This document shows positions 9,172 to 17,588 of a stretch of DNA of 64,000 bases, piece by piece. A model generated the notes under the pieces. The model saw only the letters and a program-made list of their open reading frames with translations, did no database searches and was not told the DNA's origin. Source of the stretch: Burkholderiaceae bacterium. Its GTDB lineage: Bacteria > Pseudomonadota > Gammaproteobacteria > Burkholderiales > Burkholderiaceae_C. Where the stretch lies: assembly GCA_017848435.1 (NCBI GenBank), contig JAFEHU010000056.1, forward strand, positions 124,001-188,000. The letters run 5' to 3'. Every line of letters starts with the position of its first letter. Positions within the stretch are counted from its first letter, which is position 1. Position numbers and translations under genes: made by a program.

Positions 9172-9200
9172 GCCTGCGTGTGCCCCACGCAGGCTTTTTT
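9172..9200 (+). terminator. Intrinsic terminator of OmpA-family gene
   Basis: A perfect 9-base stem GCCTGCGTG/CACGCAGGC with a 5-base loop is followed by six T residues, 25 bases after the stop codon. Confidence 0.93.
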
Positions 9201-9254
9201 GCGTCTGACGTGGGCCGACTTGCCTGGCGGCGCAGCCGGCCTGGCGCGGCTGTG

Positions 9255-9884
9255 TCAGGCCTGGATCAGGCCCCAGCGCAACGCAATCAGGGTCAGTTCA
9301 GACTGGTTGGACGCATTGAGTTTCTGTTTGACGTTGTACAGGTGCGTGCCCACCGTGCTCGCGGCGAGCTTGAGGTGGTCGGCAATCTGCGCCACCGACA
9401 AGCCTTGCGCGAGTTGCAGGAACACCGCGAACTCGCGTTCGCTCAACATGTCGGCCGGGCTGGCTTCGCCGTCGATCTGGGCGAGGGCCAATTTTTGCGC
9501 CATCTGTGGGTCAACATAGCGGCGTCCGGCAGCCACGGTGCGGACCGCGTCGATCAGCTGTTCGGGTGCACCACGCTTGGACAAATACCCCAGCGCGCCG
9601 GTCTTGAAAGCGCGTTGCGGGTAGGCGGTGGCTTCGTGTGCCGACAACACCAGCACCCGGGCCGCAGGGTCGTGCGCCAGCAGCCGGCGCAGGGCTTCCA
9701 GGCCGCCCATGCCGGGCATGGACAGATCAATGACCACGACATCGGGGCGCACCTGCGCGTAGTCCTGGCAGGCCTGCTCGCCACTCTCGGCTTCGGCCGC
9801 GACCTCGATGTCCGGCGTACCCAGCAGCATGCGAAACCCCATGCGGACGATGGCATGGTCGTCCACCAGCATCACGCGGATCAC
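9255..9884 (-). CDS. NarL/LuxR-type response regulator
   Basis: A 209-residue two-domain regulator. The receiver domain opens MIRVMLVDDHAIVR, with phospho-acceptor Asp53 (VVVIDLSMPGMGG) and the conserved Ser/Lys region LVLSAHE ... YLSKRG. The C-terminal LuxR-type HTH reads LSEREFAVFLQLAQGLSVAQIADHL ... VGTHLYNVKQKL. Its start overlaps the stop of the histidine kinase gene as ATGA, so the two form a two-component system. The target is not evident. The operon lies divergent to pqqA, and NarL-type regulators control PQQ-dependent alcohol oxidation in Pseudomonas, which makes pqq a plausible target. Confidence 0.92.
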   Translation of the reverse strand: MIRVMLVDDHAIVRMGFRMLLGTPDIEVAAEAESGEQACQDYAQVRPDVVVIDLSMPGMGGLEALRRLLAHDPAARVLVLSAHEATAYPQRAFKTGALGYLSKRGAPEQLIDAVRTVAAGRRYVDPQMAQKLALAQIDGEASPADMLSEREFAVFLQLAQGLSVAQIADHLKLAASTVGTHLYNVKQKLNASNQSELTLIALRWGLIQA

Positions 9885-11230
9885 GCAGTGGCCTCCAGCG
9901 GCAGCACCGCCTGCAGCAACGCCCCATGTGGCACCAGGTTGTCGATGCGCAGCGTGCCGCCCAGGGCCTCGACCCGCTCGCTCAACCAGCGCAGCCCGAA
10001 ATGGCCGGAAGCGCGCCAGTCGCCATCGAGCCCCTTGCCGTTGTCCCTGACAGCAAGCTCCAGCCGGTCTGGGTGCCCGGCCAGCGTCAGCGACACCACG
10101 CTGGCAGCGCCGTGCCGCAGAGCGTTGGTCAGGCCCTCCTGCGCCACGCGGTAGGCGGCCAGCGCGGTCGGCTCGTTCAGGTCGGCGGGAACGTGGTGCA
10201 TCTGTAAGTCGAGCTGGACCTGGGGGTGGCTGGCGCGGACCCGTTCAACCAGGTCGCCCATGGCGTCGGCCAGCCCCAGCGCATCGAGCGCCATCGGCGC
10301 CAGCCTGGGAATCATGCCGTGCATGTGGTCGTACAGGCGGGCCGCTTCTTCGGTGATGACGCGGGCGGCCTGCGCCGTCTGGGCATCGCTGGATTCGCTG
10401 CGCCGGACAACCGACATCGCCAGGCTGCGGATGGCGGTGACCGACTGGCCAAGCTCGTCGTGCAGCGCCCGAGCGATTTCGCGGCGCTCGGTCTCGACGT
10501 GCGTTTCAATCAGCCGGGCCAGCTCGCGCGAATCCGAGAGCCGACGCTCGGCCTCGAAAGCGCGTTGCTGGGAGGCGATGTTGTCCTTGAGCACCGCTGT
10601 CATGCGGTTGAAAGCCGCACCAATGGCGCCAGCCTCCTTGCCCGGCAACGGCGGCAAGGAAACCGAAAAGTCACCAGCCTGCAAGCGCTGCAGCCCAGCC
10701 AGAATCTGCTGAAACGGCTTCAGCGCCCGGCCCATGGCCCAGAACACCAGCACGTTGATGAGCAGCAGCGTGACGGCGCCAATGGCGGTCAGCCGCAGCA
10801 GATCGTCCCAGCCATCCAATATGGCCCGCGACGGGTTGGCTTCGATCACCAGCTGGCCGCCCGGCAGCGAAATCACCTGGCGTGCCGACGCAGGCAGCAG
10901 CACGGCCTGGAACCACTGCGGTGCTTCCCGCCCGGGCTTGTAGTGCGATGCGGGCGACTGGTACAGCACCCTGCCATCGGCATTGGTGAGGGTGAGGTCG
11001 TTGGCCCTTACCCGCCCGAGCTGGTCGAGAAAACGCACCAGCGACGGCATGCCTTCCATGGCGTAGAGCCAGCCCACGCGGTTGAGCAACTGCGCCGCCA
11101 CCAGGTTGGCGGCAGCCACTTCCTCGCGCACCGAACGGCGCAACCCGTCGATCTGCAAGGCGATCATCGACAGCACCAGCGAACTGATGACAGCCAGCAT
11201 GATCAGGTTGATGCGCAACCGCAGGCTCAT
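9881..11230 (-). CDS. Membrane sensor histidine kinase (HisKA_3)
   Basis: A 449-residue sensor kinase of the UhpB/NarX/DegS class. A first membrane helix (residues about 8-27), a periplasmic loop of about 120 residues, a second helix (about 146-166) and a HAMP-like segment lead to the HisKA_3 helix with phospho-acceptor His257 in EIARALHDELGQ. The ATPase part has the N-box NALRHGA and G-box DNGKGL. Both ends overlap neighbours by ATGA (prolyl aminopeptidase upstream, response regulator downstream), giving a tightly coupled three-gene operon. The signal sensed is unknown. Confidence 0.92.
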   Translation of the reverse strand: MSLRLRINLIMLAVISSLVLSMIALQIDGLRRSVREEVAAANLVAAQLLNRVGWLYAMEGMPSLVRFLDQLGRVRANDLTLTNADGRVLYQSPASHYKPGREAPQWFQAVLLPASARQVISLPGGQLVIEANPSRAILDGWDDLLRLTAIGAVTLLLINVLVFWAMGRALKPFQQILAGLQRLQAGDFSVSLPPLPGKEAGAIGAAFNRMTAVLKDNIASQQRAFEAERRLSDSRELARLIETHVETERREIARALHDELGQSVTAIRSLAMSVVRRSESSDAQTAQAARVITEEAARLYDHMHGMIPRLAPMALDALGLADAMGDLVERVRASHPQVQLDLQMHHVPADLNEPTALAAYRVAQEGLTNALRHGAASVVSLTLAGHPDRLELAVRDNGKGLDGDWRASGHFGLRWLSERVEALGGTLRIDNLVPHGALLQAVLPLEATA

Positions 11231-12204
11231 GCAGGCACCTGCTGTCTGCGGAAATCTGCATGGTTGGCGTGGCTCCGCAACGCGTCCGTCATTGCAGCCA
11301 CCATGGCGGGATGAAATGGGTCATGGCCGGCGCCGTCCACCCATTGCCAATGGCTGCCGTTACTGGCGCGGTGCACGTCGATGGCAGCCGATGCCATGCA
11401 CACCTGGTCGTTTCGCCCGTGCAGAAAAAGGGTGGGTATGCTGCCCGTCCGGGCGCCAGCCTGCAGCAGCCCCTGCTGGCCCAGCCAGCAGGCATGGGCC
11501 AGAAAGTGCGCCTGAATTCGGTAGCGGTCAATCGCTGCCGCCAGGGCCTCTCCAGACACGGCCGGCAAAGGCGGCGTGCCACCGAGCGATTGCTCCCAGA
11601 GCAACCAGCCGTGTGTCACACGTTCCTGCAGTTCGTGTGCCCCCTGGCTGAACACCTGCGCCAGCCAGCGCACCATGCCCGGGGCACTGGTGTCGGCCGC
11701 GCCGCGTGAGAACCGCGCCCAGGCCTGCGGGAAATGCGGTGCAGCACCGCCAAAGAACCAGGCGAGCTGGGCCTCGGACGGCACAAAAAGACCGCGCAGC
11801 AGCAGCCCCGAAACGGCTTGCGGAAAGCGGGCGGCGTAGGCCAGGGCCAGCGTTGCACCCCAAGACCCCCCCACCACCAGCCAGCGTGTGATGCCCAGGT
11901 GGTGGCGCAATGACTCGATGTCCTGCACGAGATGGGCTGTGGTGTTCTCACCGGTATGGCCGCGCGGCGTGCTTTGGCCGCAGCCGCGCTGGTCGAAGGC
12001 GATGACGCGGTGGCCAGCAGCGCCTGCGGCCTGCCGGATCAAGGCCGCAGAACTGGCGGAGCCCGGCCCGCCATGCAACAGCAGCACAGGCAGACCACCG
12101 CGGGGGCCACTGTCTTGCCAGTACATGGTGTGTCCATGCCCCAGGCCCAGCCGCCCGCCAGAACAGTGCGGGCTGTCCAGGAGGGGGTTTTGCAGGGTGA
12201 CCAT
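11227..12204 (-). CDS. pip: Prolyl aminopeptidase (alpha/beta hydrolase)
   Basis: A 325-residue proline iminopeptidase of peptidase family S33. Seen in the sequence: the oxyanion-hole motif LLLHGGPG, FDQRGCGQSTP, the nucleophile elbow GGSWGATLAL (Ser), and the late Asp and His (FLHGRNDQV, GAGHDPF). I place the start at the ATG at 12204 (MVTLQNPLLDSP), because the longer frame adds about 50 unconserved residues. It releases N-terminal proline from peptides in the cytoplasm. It is first in an operon with the kinase and regulator, back to back with pqqA, so a link to PqqA precursor handling is possible but unproven. Confidence 0.85.
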   Translation of the reverse strand: MVTLQNPLLDSPHCSGGRLGLGHGHTMYWQDSGPRGGLPVLLLHGGPGSASSAALIRQAAGAAGHRVIAFDQRGCGQSTPRGHTGENTTAHLVQDIESLRHHLGITRWLVVGGSWGATLALAYAARFPQAVSGLLLRGLFVPSEAQLAWFFGGAAPHFPQAWARFSRGAADTSAPGMVRWLAQVFSQGAHELQERVTHGWLLWEQSLGGTPPLPAVSGEALAAAIDRYRIQAHFLAHACWLGQQGLLQAGARTGSIPTLFLHGRNDQVCMASAAIDVHRASNGSHWQWVDGAGHDPFHPAMVAAMTDALRSHANHADFRRQQVPA

Positions 12205-12361
12205 GCGGTCGCATGCTATCAGCCCACGTGCCGTACCCGAACGCCAACGGCGGAGGCTGGGTGGATTTGGCCGCAACGAACGACGATTCATGAAAATCAT
12301 GAGGGGGGTTTCAGGGTTGGGGCCAGTGTGGTGCGGCGATGGGGCGCTTATGCTCATCTCG

Positions 12362-12400
12362 AACGGACAATCGCCGTTTTCGGAGTGCTACCGGCACTCT
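12362..12400 (+). promoter_or_regulatory. Two dyads in the pqqA upstream region
   Basis: AACGG/CCGTT (12362-12378, 7-base spacer) is followed immediately by GAGTGC/GCACTC (12383-12399, 5-base loop), about 26 bases before pqqA. They could be regulator half-sites or a leader hairpin. The rest of the 221-base divergent region has no strong sigma-70 promoter that I can identify; TATGCT at 12349 is a possible -10. Confidence 0.4.
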
Positions 12401-12425
12401 GTTCTTAACCAACAGGAGATTAGGC

Positions 12426-12500
12426 ATGATCTGGGAAACACCAAAGGCCAGCGACTTCCGCTTCGGCTTTGAAATCACGATGTACGTCGCCGCTCGTTGA
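12426..12500 (+). CDS. pqqA: PQQ precursor peptide PqqA
   Basis: A 24-residue peptide beginning MIWETPKASDF and ending EITMYVAAR. It contains the Glu16-x3-Tyr20 pair that PqqE cross-links to make the cofactor pyrroloquinoline quinone. Length and sequence are standard for PqqA. It has a good ribosome-binding site (AGGAG, 7 bases before the ATG). It is followed by a strong hairpin and then pqqB, the classical arrangement in which the precursor peptide can be made in excess over the enzymes. Confidence 0.97.
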   Translation: MIWETPKASDFRFGFEITMYVAAR

Positions 12501-12519
12501 TCGGCACGGTTTGAACGAC

Positions 12520-12541
12520 AAAGCCCGCGCGAGCGGGCTTT
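12520..12541 (+). terminator. Attenuator-type hairpin between pqqA and pqqB
   Basis: A perfect 9-base stem AAAGCCCGC/GCGGGCTTT with a GCGA tetraloop starts 19 bases after the pqqA stop. The T-tract is short (about three T), so it may act as a partial terminator or an RNA-stabilising end rather than a full stop. That would raise the level of pqqA message relative to pqqBCDE. Confidence 0.75.
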
Positions 12542-12593
12542 GTCGCTTGCAGGCCCTGGCGGGCCTTTCCCCCAAGCGCAGGTAATTCCCCTC

Positions 12594-13508
12594 ATGCACA
12601 TCCGGATTCTCGGTGCCGCCGCCGGCGGTGGTTTTCCCCAGTGGAACTGCAATTGCCACAACTGTGCCGGCCTGCGTGCGGGCACGCTCAATGCGGTGGC
12701 CCGTACCCAGTCGTCGATCTGCGTCTCGTCCAACGGGCAGGACTGGGCGCTGCTCAATGCCTCGCCCGACATCCTCACGCAGATCCGTGCCACGCCTGCG
12801 CTGCAGCCCAACCGCGCGGCGCGCGATTCGGGCATTGCGGCGGTGGTGCTGATGGACGGCCAGGTGGACCATTCCACCGGCCTCTACATGCTGCGTGAGC
12901 GCGGCAGCCCGCTGCCGCTGTGGTGCGCCGACCCGGTCTACGAAGACCTGACGCGCGGCAACCCCATCCTGCGCGTGCTCGAACATTACTGCGGTGTGGA
13001 CCGCCACACGCTGCCGCTCGATGGTTCGGAATTCGCCGTCGCAGGCGTGGCGGGCGTGCGCTTCTCGGCGGTACCGCTGGCCAGTAAGGCTGCGCCCTAT
13101 TCGCCGCACCGCGAGCAGTCGGTGCCCGGCGACAACATCGGGCTGACGCTGATTTCGGACAGCGGCAAGCGCCTTTTCTACGCGCCCGGCCTGGGTGCGC
13201 GGGAACCACACATTGACGCCATCATGCGCAGCGTGGACTGCGTCATGGTGGACGGCACCTTCTGGACCGACGACGAGATGGTCACGGCCGGCTTCAGCCG
13301 CAAAACGGCGCGCAGCATCGGGCACCTGCCGCAATCCGGCCCGGGCGGCATGGTCGAATGGCTGGACAGCCTGCCCGCGAGTACGCGCCGCATCCTGATC
13401 CACATCAACAACACCAACCCCATCCTCGACGAGGATTCGGCGCAGCGGCAGACGCTGCGCGAGCACGGCATTGAAGTGGCTTTTGATGGCATGGCCATCA
13501 GCCTGTAA
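12594..13508 (+). CDS. pqqB: PQQ biosynthesis protein PqqB
   Basis: A 304-residue metallo-beta-lactamase-fold protein starting [21 protein letters not shown], the invariant PqqB N-terminus including the zinc-binding CNCxxC-type segment. Internal phrases [18 protein letters not shown] and HINNTNP are family hallmarks. PqqB is proposed to hydroxylate an intermediate in PQQ assembly. The start at 12594 is preferred over a start at 12540 because it gives the conserved N-terminus; the longer version would begin inside the hairpin. Confidence 0.96.
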   Translation: MHIRILGAAAGGGFPQWNCNCHNCAGLRAGTLNAVARTQSSICVSSNGQDWALLNASPDILTQIRATPALQPNRAARDSGIAAVVLMDGQVDHSTGLYMLRERGSPLPLWCADPVYEDLTRGNPILRVLEHYCGVDRHTLPLDGSEFAVAGVAGVRFSAVPLASKAAPYSPHREQSVPGDNIGLTLISDSGKRLFYAPGLGAREPHIDAIMRSVDCVMVDGTFWTDDEMVTAGFSRKTARSIGHLPQSGPGGMVEWLDSLPASTRRILIHINNTNPILDEDSAQRQTLREHGIEVAFDGMAISL

Positions 13509-13572
13509 TGCACAGCTTCACCGGAGACACACCATCGCTCTCATAGATTCCTCCCTCGCACCCACGCTGGCG

Positions 13573-14286
13573 GTGCCGACAGAACCGGCATGGAGCCGCG
13601 ACGAGTTTGAAGCGCAACTGCGCAGCAAGGGCGCGGCCTACCATATTTACCATCCGTTCAACGTCATGCTCAACACCGGCAAAGCCACGCCTGAGCAGAT
13701 CCGGGGCTGGGTGGCCAACCGCTTTTATTACCAGATCGCGATTCCTGTGAAAGACGCGGCAGTACTGTCGAACTGCCCCGACGCCGATGTGCGGCGCGGC
13801 TGGGTCCAGCGCATTTTGGACCACGACGGTTTTGAGATCGGCGGAACGCGCGACGCCGGTGGCACCGAAGCCTGGATTCAACTTGGCATTGCCACTGGCT
13901 TGGCGCGCGAGGAAATCATTGACCTGCGGCACGTGGTTCCAGCGATGCGCTTTGCGGTCGATGCCTACGTCAACTTCGCGCGGCGTTCGCCCTGGCAAGA
14001 GGCGGTCTGTTCCTCGCTGACCGAAATGTTCGCCCCCGAAATCCACAAACAGCGGCTGGCCAACTGGCCGGAGCACTACCCCTGGATTGAGAGCGGTGGC
14101 CTGCAGTATTTCCGCCAGCGCGTCAGTCAGGCGCGGCGTGACGTGGAACAGGGTCTGACCATCACGCTGGACCATTTCACAACCCGGGCACAGCAGGAAC
14201 GCGCGCTCGACATCCTGCAGCTCAAGCTCGACATCCTGTGGGCCATGAGCGACGCGATGGCCAACCGCTATGGCGTCAACCCATGA
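13573..14286 (+). CDS. pqqC: PQQ synthase PqqC
   Basis: PqqC closes the ring and carries out the final oxidation of the PQQ precursor. The body is unmistakable: [49 protein letters not shown] and SLTEMFAP. The start is a problem. No ATG, GTG or TTG lies in frame between the pqqB stop and the GTG at 13573, which gives a normal-length N-terminus but has no ribosome site. A good GGAGA stands seven bases before an in-frame ATC at 13534, so initiation on AUC is possible. In-frame starts inside pqqB (TTG 13471, ATG 13486) give odd extensions. The stop overlaps pqqD as ATGA. Confidence 0.93.
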   Translation: MPTEPAWSRDEFEAQLRSKGAAYHIYHPFNVMLNTGKATPEQIRGWVANRFYYQIAIPVKDAAVLSNCPDADVRRGWVQRILDHDGFEIGGTRDAGGTEAWIQLGIATGLAREEIIDLRHVVPAMRFAVDAYVNFARRSPWQEAVCSSLTEMFAPEIHKQRLANWPEHYPWIESGGLQYFRQRVSQARRDVEQGLTITLDHFTTRAQQERALDILQLKLDILWAMSDAMANRYGVNP

Positions 14287-14555
14287 GCGCCTCCTTGCTG
14301 ATGCGGCCCCGGATGGGGAGCGGTTTCCGCCTGCAGTGGGAAGAGGTGCAGAAGAACCATGTGCTGCTCTACCCCGAAGGCATGGTCAAGCTGAACCAGA
14401 GCGCGGGGGAAATTCTCAAGCGTGTGGATGGCGCAAAAGCGGTGGCAGAGATCGTTGACGAACTTGAAGCCACGTTCAACACCCAGGGCCTGCAGGGCGA
14501 GGTGTTGGCCTTCATCGACATTGCGCTGCAGCAGAAATGGGTGGAAGAAGCATGA
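14283..14555 (+). CDS. pqqD: PQQ peptide chaperone PqqD
   Basis: A 90-residue PqqD, the RiPP recognition-element protein that binds PqqA and presents it to the radical SAM enzyme PqqE. Visible family features: [34 protein letters not shown] and a C-terminal helix. The ATG at 14283 overlaps the pqqC stop (ATGA), and its own stop overlaps the pqqE start in the same way. It is not fused to PqqC or PqqE, unlike in some other species. Confidence 0.96.
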   Translation: MSASLLMRPRMGSGFRLQWEEVQKNHVLLYPEGMVKLNQSAGEILKRVDGAKAVAEIVDELEATFNTQGLQGEVLAFIDIALQQKWVEEA

Positions 14556-15673
14556 GTACCGACATCGGGCCACCCCTGTGGCTGCTGGCAGAACTGACCT
14601 ACCGTTGCCCGCTGCATTGCGCGTTTTGCTACAACCCGGTCGATTTCGCGCAGCACGACAAGGAACTGTCCACCGCCGACTGGCTGCGGGTGCTGCGGGA
14701 AGCGCGTGCGCTGGGCGCGGTGCAGTGCGGCTTTTCAGGCGGTGAGCCGTTGGTCCGTGACGATCTGGAAGAGCTGGTGGCCGAGGCGCGCCAGCTGGGT
14801 TACTACACCAACCTGCTGACCTCCGGTGTGGGCCTGACGGCGGCACGCGCCACCGCGCTCAAGCAAGCCGGGCTGGACCACGTTCAGCTGTCGTTCCAGG
14901 ACTCGACCCGCGAGATGAACGACTTCCTCTCGCACACCAAGACCTTTGACCTCAAGCTGCGGGTCGCGGGCCTGATCAAGGCCAACGGCTGGCCGATGGT
15001 GATGAACGTGGTGATGCACCGCATGAACATCGACCACATCGGCCGCATCATCGACATGGCGGTTGAACTCGGCGCCGAGTACCTTGAGCTCGCCAATACG
15101 CAGTACTACTCCTGGGCGCTCGAGAACCGCGACCAGCTGTTGCCGACCCGTGCGCAGTTGCAACGCGCGGAGGCACTGGTCAATGCCCAACGGCTGGAGC
15201 TGGGTGACCGCATGCGCATCTTCTTCGTCGCGCCCGACTACCACGACGGCAGCCCGAAGAAATGCGTCAACGGCTGGGGCAACATGTTCCTGACCATCAC
15301 GCCCGATGGCGCTGCCCTGCCCTGCCACACCGCACGCATGCTGCCCGGACTGGAATTTCCAGACGTGCGCACGTCGGACCTCCGCAGCATCTGGTACGAA
15401 TCCGAAGGCTTCAACCGCTACCGGGGCACGGGCTGGATGAAGGAACCCTGCTCCAGCTGCGAACACAAGGAACGCGACCTGGGCGGCTGCCGCTGCCAGG
15501 CCTATGCACTGGCCAACGATGCCAACGCGGCCGACCCGGTGTGCCCCAAGAGCCCGCACCACGCCATCGTCTCCGAAGCGGTGTTGCGGGCAGAAGCACC
15601 GTCGGTGCAGGTGCGGCCTATCGTGTTTCGCGACGTGGCCAATTCACGCAAACTGAGTCCGGTCGCAAAATAG
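14552..15673 (+). CDS. pqqE: Radical SAM PqqA cross-linking enzyme PqqE
   Basis: A 373-residue radical SAM/SPASM enzyme that joins Glu and Tyr of PqqA. The SAM cluster ligands are Cys19, Cys23 and Cys26 (YRCPLHCAFCYN). The C-terminal SPASM region supplies further Cys (CVNGWG, LPCHTARM, CSSCEHKERDLGGCRCQ, VCPKSP). It is the last gene of the pqqABCDE operon. No pqqF protease and no PQQ-dependent dehydrogenase lie in the window. Confidence 0.96.
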   Translation: MSTDIGPPLWLLAELTYRCPLHCAFCYNPVDFAQHDKELSTADWLRVLREARALGAVQCGFSGGEPLVRDDLEELVAEARQLGYYTNLLTSGVGLTAARATALKQAGLDHVQLSFQDSTREMNDFLSHTKTFDLKLRVAGLIKANGWPMVMNVVMHRMNIDHIGRIIDMAVELGAEYLELANTQYYSWALENRDQLLPTRAQLQRAEALVNAQRLELGDRMRIFFVAPDYHDGSPKKCVNGWGNMFLTITPDGAALPCHTARMLPGLEFPDVRTSDLRSIWYESEGFNRYRGTGWMKEPCSSCEHKERDLGGCRCQAYALANDANAADPVCPKSPHHAIVSEAVLRAEAPSVQVRPIVFRDVANSRKLSPVAK

Positions 15674-15706
15674 CCGTGCTACCGCATGCGGTGCGGGATG
15701 GCCTGG

Positions 15707-16279
15707 CTATTTCACCAACGCCTCAATGGCGATGTGCAGCGTCACCTCGTCCCCCACCAGCGGCGCAAACTTGCCGAGGCCAAAGGTGCTGCGGCTGATT
15801 TTGGCGGTGGCGTTGGCACCGCATGCCTCTTTGCGCAGCAGCGGGTGGACCATGCACTTGAATTGGGTGACCTGCAGCGTCAGCGGTTGCGTTACGCCCT
15901 TGATGGTGAGTTCACCGGCCACGCTGCTGATGTGGTCGAACTTGTCAAAGCCCAGTTCCTTGCCGCGGAAGGTGATGGTGGGAAACGTGGCGGCGTCAAA
16001 GAAAGACGGGCCTTGGAGCGTCTGGTTGAAGGCGGTAGAGCCGGTGCTGACCGAGGCCACGGCGATGGTGGCCTCCACCGAGCCAGTGCGGTTCTCGCGG
16101 TCCAACACCACGGTGGCACGCACAGTGTCGAAACGGTTGCGCTGGGTGCTGTAGCCTAGGTGGCTGAACTCGAAACTGGCAAAGGTGTGGTCAGGGTCGG
16201 CAACATAGGTGTCGGCGGCATGGGTCAGGCCGAACCCGCATGCCAGCAGAGCGGCCAAGGTTGCATGGGTTGTATTCAT
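15707..16279 (-). CDS. YceI family periplasmic protein
   Basis: A 190-residue protein with a signal peptide (ends THAAD) and a YceI lipocalin-like barrel: DPDHTFASFEFSHLG near the start and the FDAATFPTITF segment in the middle. YceI proteins bind polyisoprenoid lipids. It has a Cys pair (FKCMV, KEACG). It is convergent with pqqE, 33 bases apart, and has no operon partner. Confidence 0.92.
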   Translation of the reverse strand: MNTTHATLAALLACGFGLTHAADTYVADPDHTFASFEFSHLGYSTQRNRFDTVRATVVLDRENRTGSVEATIAVASVSTGSTAFNQTLQGPSFFDAATFPTITFRGKELGFDKFDHISSVAGELTIKGVTQPLTLQVTQFKCMVHPLLRKEACGANATAKISRSTFGLGKFAPLVGDEVTLHIAIEALVK

Positions 16280-16319
16280 GCGCCCAGTTTGTCAGAGTTT
16301 GCCGCCGAGGCGTGCCCTG

Positions 16320-17483
16320 TCAACGTGCCCCCAGGCCCATGGCCCGCGAAATCACTTCTTTCATGATCTCGTTCGTACCGCCGTAGATGCGCTGTACCCG
16401 GGCGTCGGCGTAGGCGCGGGTAATCGGGTACTCCCACATGTAGCCGTAGCCGCCGAAGAGCTGCACACATTCGTCCATCACCTTGCATTGCAGGTCACTG
16501 CACCAGTACTTGGCCATGCTGGCGGTGGCGGTGTCGAGCTTGTCTAACACGACCAGTTCGCAGCATTTGTCCACAAACACCCGCGCCACCTGCACTTCGG
16601 TCTGCAGCTCGGCCAGGGTGTAGCGCGTGTTCTGAAAATTGGCCACCGGTTGGCCAAACACCTGGCGGTCTTTGACATAGTCCACCGTCCAGTCAATCGC
16701 GGCCTGGGCGGCAGACACTGCGGTGATGGCAATCTGCAGCCGCTCCCAGGGCAGTTGCTCCATCAGGCAGATGAAGCCCTTGTTCTCGTAGGCACTGCCG
16801 CCCAGCAACTGCTCGGCCGACAGCCGCACATTGCTGAAAAACAGTTCGGACGTGTCCTGGGCCTTCATGCCCATCTTCTTCAGGCGCTTGCCTTTCTCGA
16901 ACCCCGGCATGCCCCGCTCCACCAGAAACAGGCTGGTGCCCTTGCCGCCAGCGGCTGGGTTGGTTTTGGCCACCACAACCACCAGATCGGCATGCCAGCC
17001 GTTGGTGATGAAGGTCTTGCTGCCGTTGAGCAGGTAGCTGCCGTCGGGCTGTTGCAGCGCGGTGCATTTGATGCCTTGCAGGTCGCTGCCGGCGGCTGGC
17101 TCGCTCATCGCGATCGCGCCCACCATCTCGCCGCTGGCGAGTTTGGGCAGGTAGTGCTGCTTCTGCGCCTCGGTGCCGTAATGGAGGATGTAGGGCGCGA
17201 CGATTTCGCTGTGTAACCCGTAGCCAATGCCCGTGGTGCCGGCCCGCGCCAGCTCTTCCATCTGCACCACCGAATACAGCTTGTCGGCATCGGCCCCGCC
17301 ATAGGCTTCGGGCAGCGACATGCACAAAAAGCCGTTCTCGCCGGCCTTGTGCCAGACGGCGCGGTCGACATAGCCGTCCTCCTCCCAGACCTCATGGTGC
17401 GGGACGATTTCTTTCTCCACAAAGCGGCGAAAACTGTCGCGGAAGGCCTCGTGGTCGGCCGAGAAAAGTGTGCGTTCGATCAT
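16320..17483 (-). CDS. Acyl-CoA dehydrogenase
   Basis: A 387-residue FAD-dependent acyl-CoA dehydrogenase. Signature 1 ([16 protein letters not shown]) and the C-terminal signature region ([34 protein letters not shown], shown here in parts) are both intact; the catalytic Glu of short/medium-chain enzymes fits IYGGTNEIM. It performs the first step of beta-oxidation. I chose the ATG at 17483 ([16 protein letters not shown]), because the much longer open frame reads back through the thiolase gene. It is divergent from the thiolase operon, with a 14-base palindrome between them. Confidence 0.93.
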   Translation of the reverse strand: MIERTLFSADHEAFRDSFRRFVEKEIVPHHEVWEEDGYVDRAVWHKAGENGFLCMSLPEAYGGADADKLYSVVQMEELARAGTTGIGYGLHSEIVAPYILHYGTEAQKQHYLPKLASGEMVGAIAMSEPAAGSDLQGIKCTALQQPDGSYLLNGSKTFITNGWHADLVVVVAKTNPAAGGKGTSLFLVERGMPGFEKGKRLKKMGMKAQDTSELFFSNVRLSAEQLLGGSAYENKGFICLMEQLPWERLQIAITAVSAAQAAIDWTVDYVKDRQVFGQPVANFQNTRYTLAELQTEVQVARVFVDKCCELVVLDKLDTATASMAKYWCSDLQCKVMDECVQLFGGYGYMWEYPITRAYADARVQRIYGGTNEIMKEVISRAMGLGAR

Positions 17484-17509
17484 GGTGTCACCTGCTGGAC
17501 TATTTTTGG

Positions 17510-17523
17510 CAAGCAATTGCTTG
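17510..17523. promoter_or_regulatory. 14 bp palindrome in divergent fatty-acid promoter
   Basis: CAAGCAATTGCTTG is a perfect palindrome in the 105-base gap between the divergent acyl-CoA dehydrogenase and thiolase genes. A TATACT -10-like box follows at 17534 for the plus strand. A TetR-type fatty-acid regulator is a reasonable candidate to bind it, but none is encoded nearby. Confidence 0.5.
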
Positions 17524-17588
17524 GTGAAATGAATATACTGCAAACATCCCTTTTCTCCCTGTCTTACTGTCCCTTTGGAGCCACCCCC

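Noticed and set aside
13508..13546. 12-codon open frame overlapping the pqqB stop (TAATG)
   Set aside because: It is too short and without known counterpart. It is noted only because it affects how pqqC initiation might work.
15681..15692. 12-base palindrome ACCGCATGCGGT after pqqE
   Set aside because: It has no loop or T-tract and lies between convergent genes, so it gives no support for a terminator or operator.
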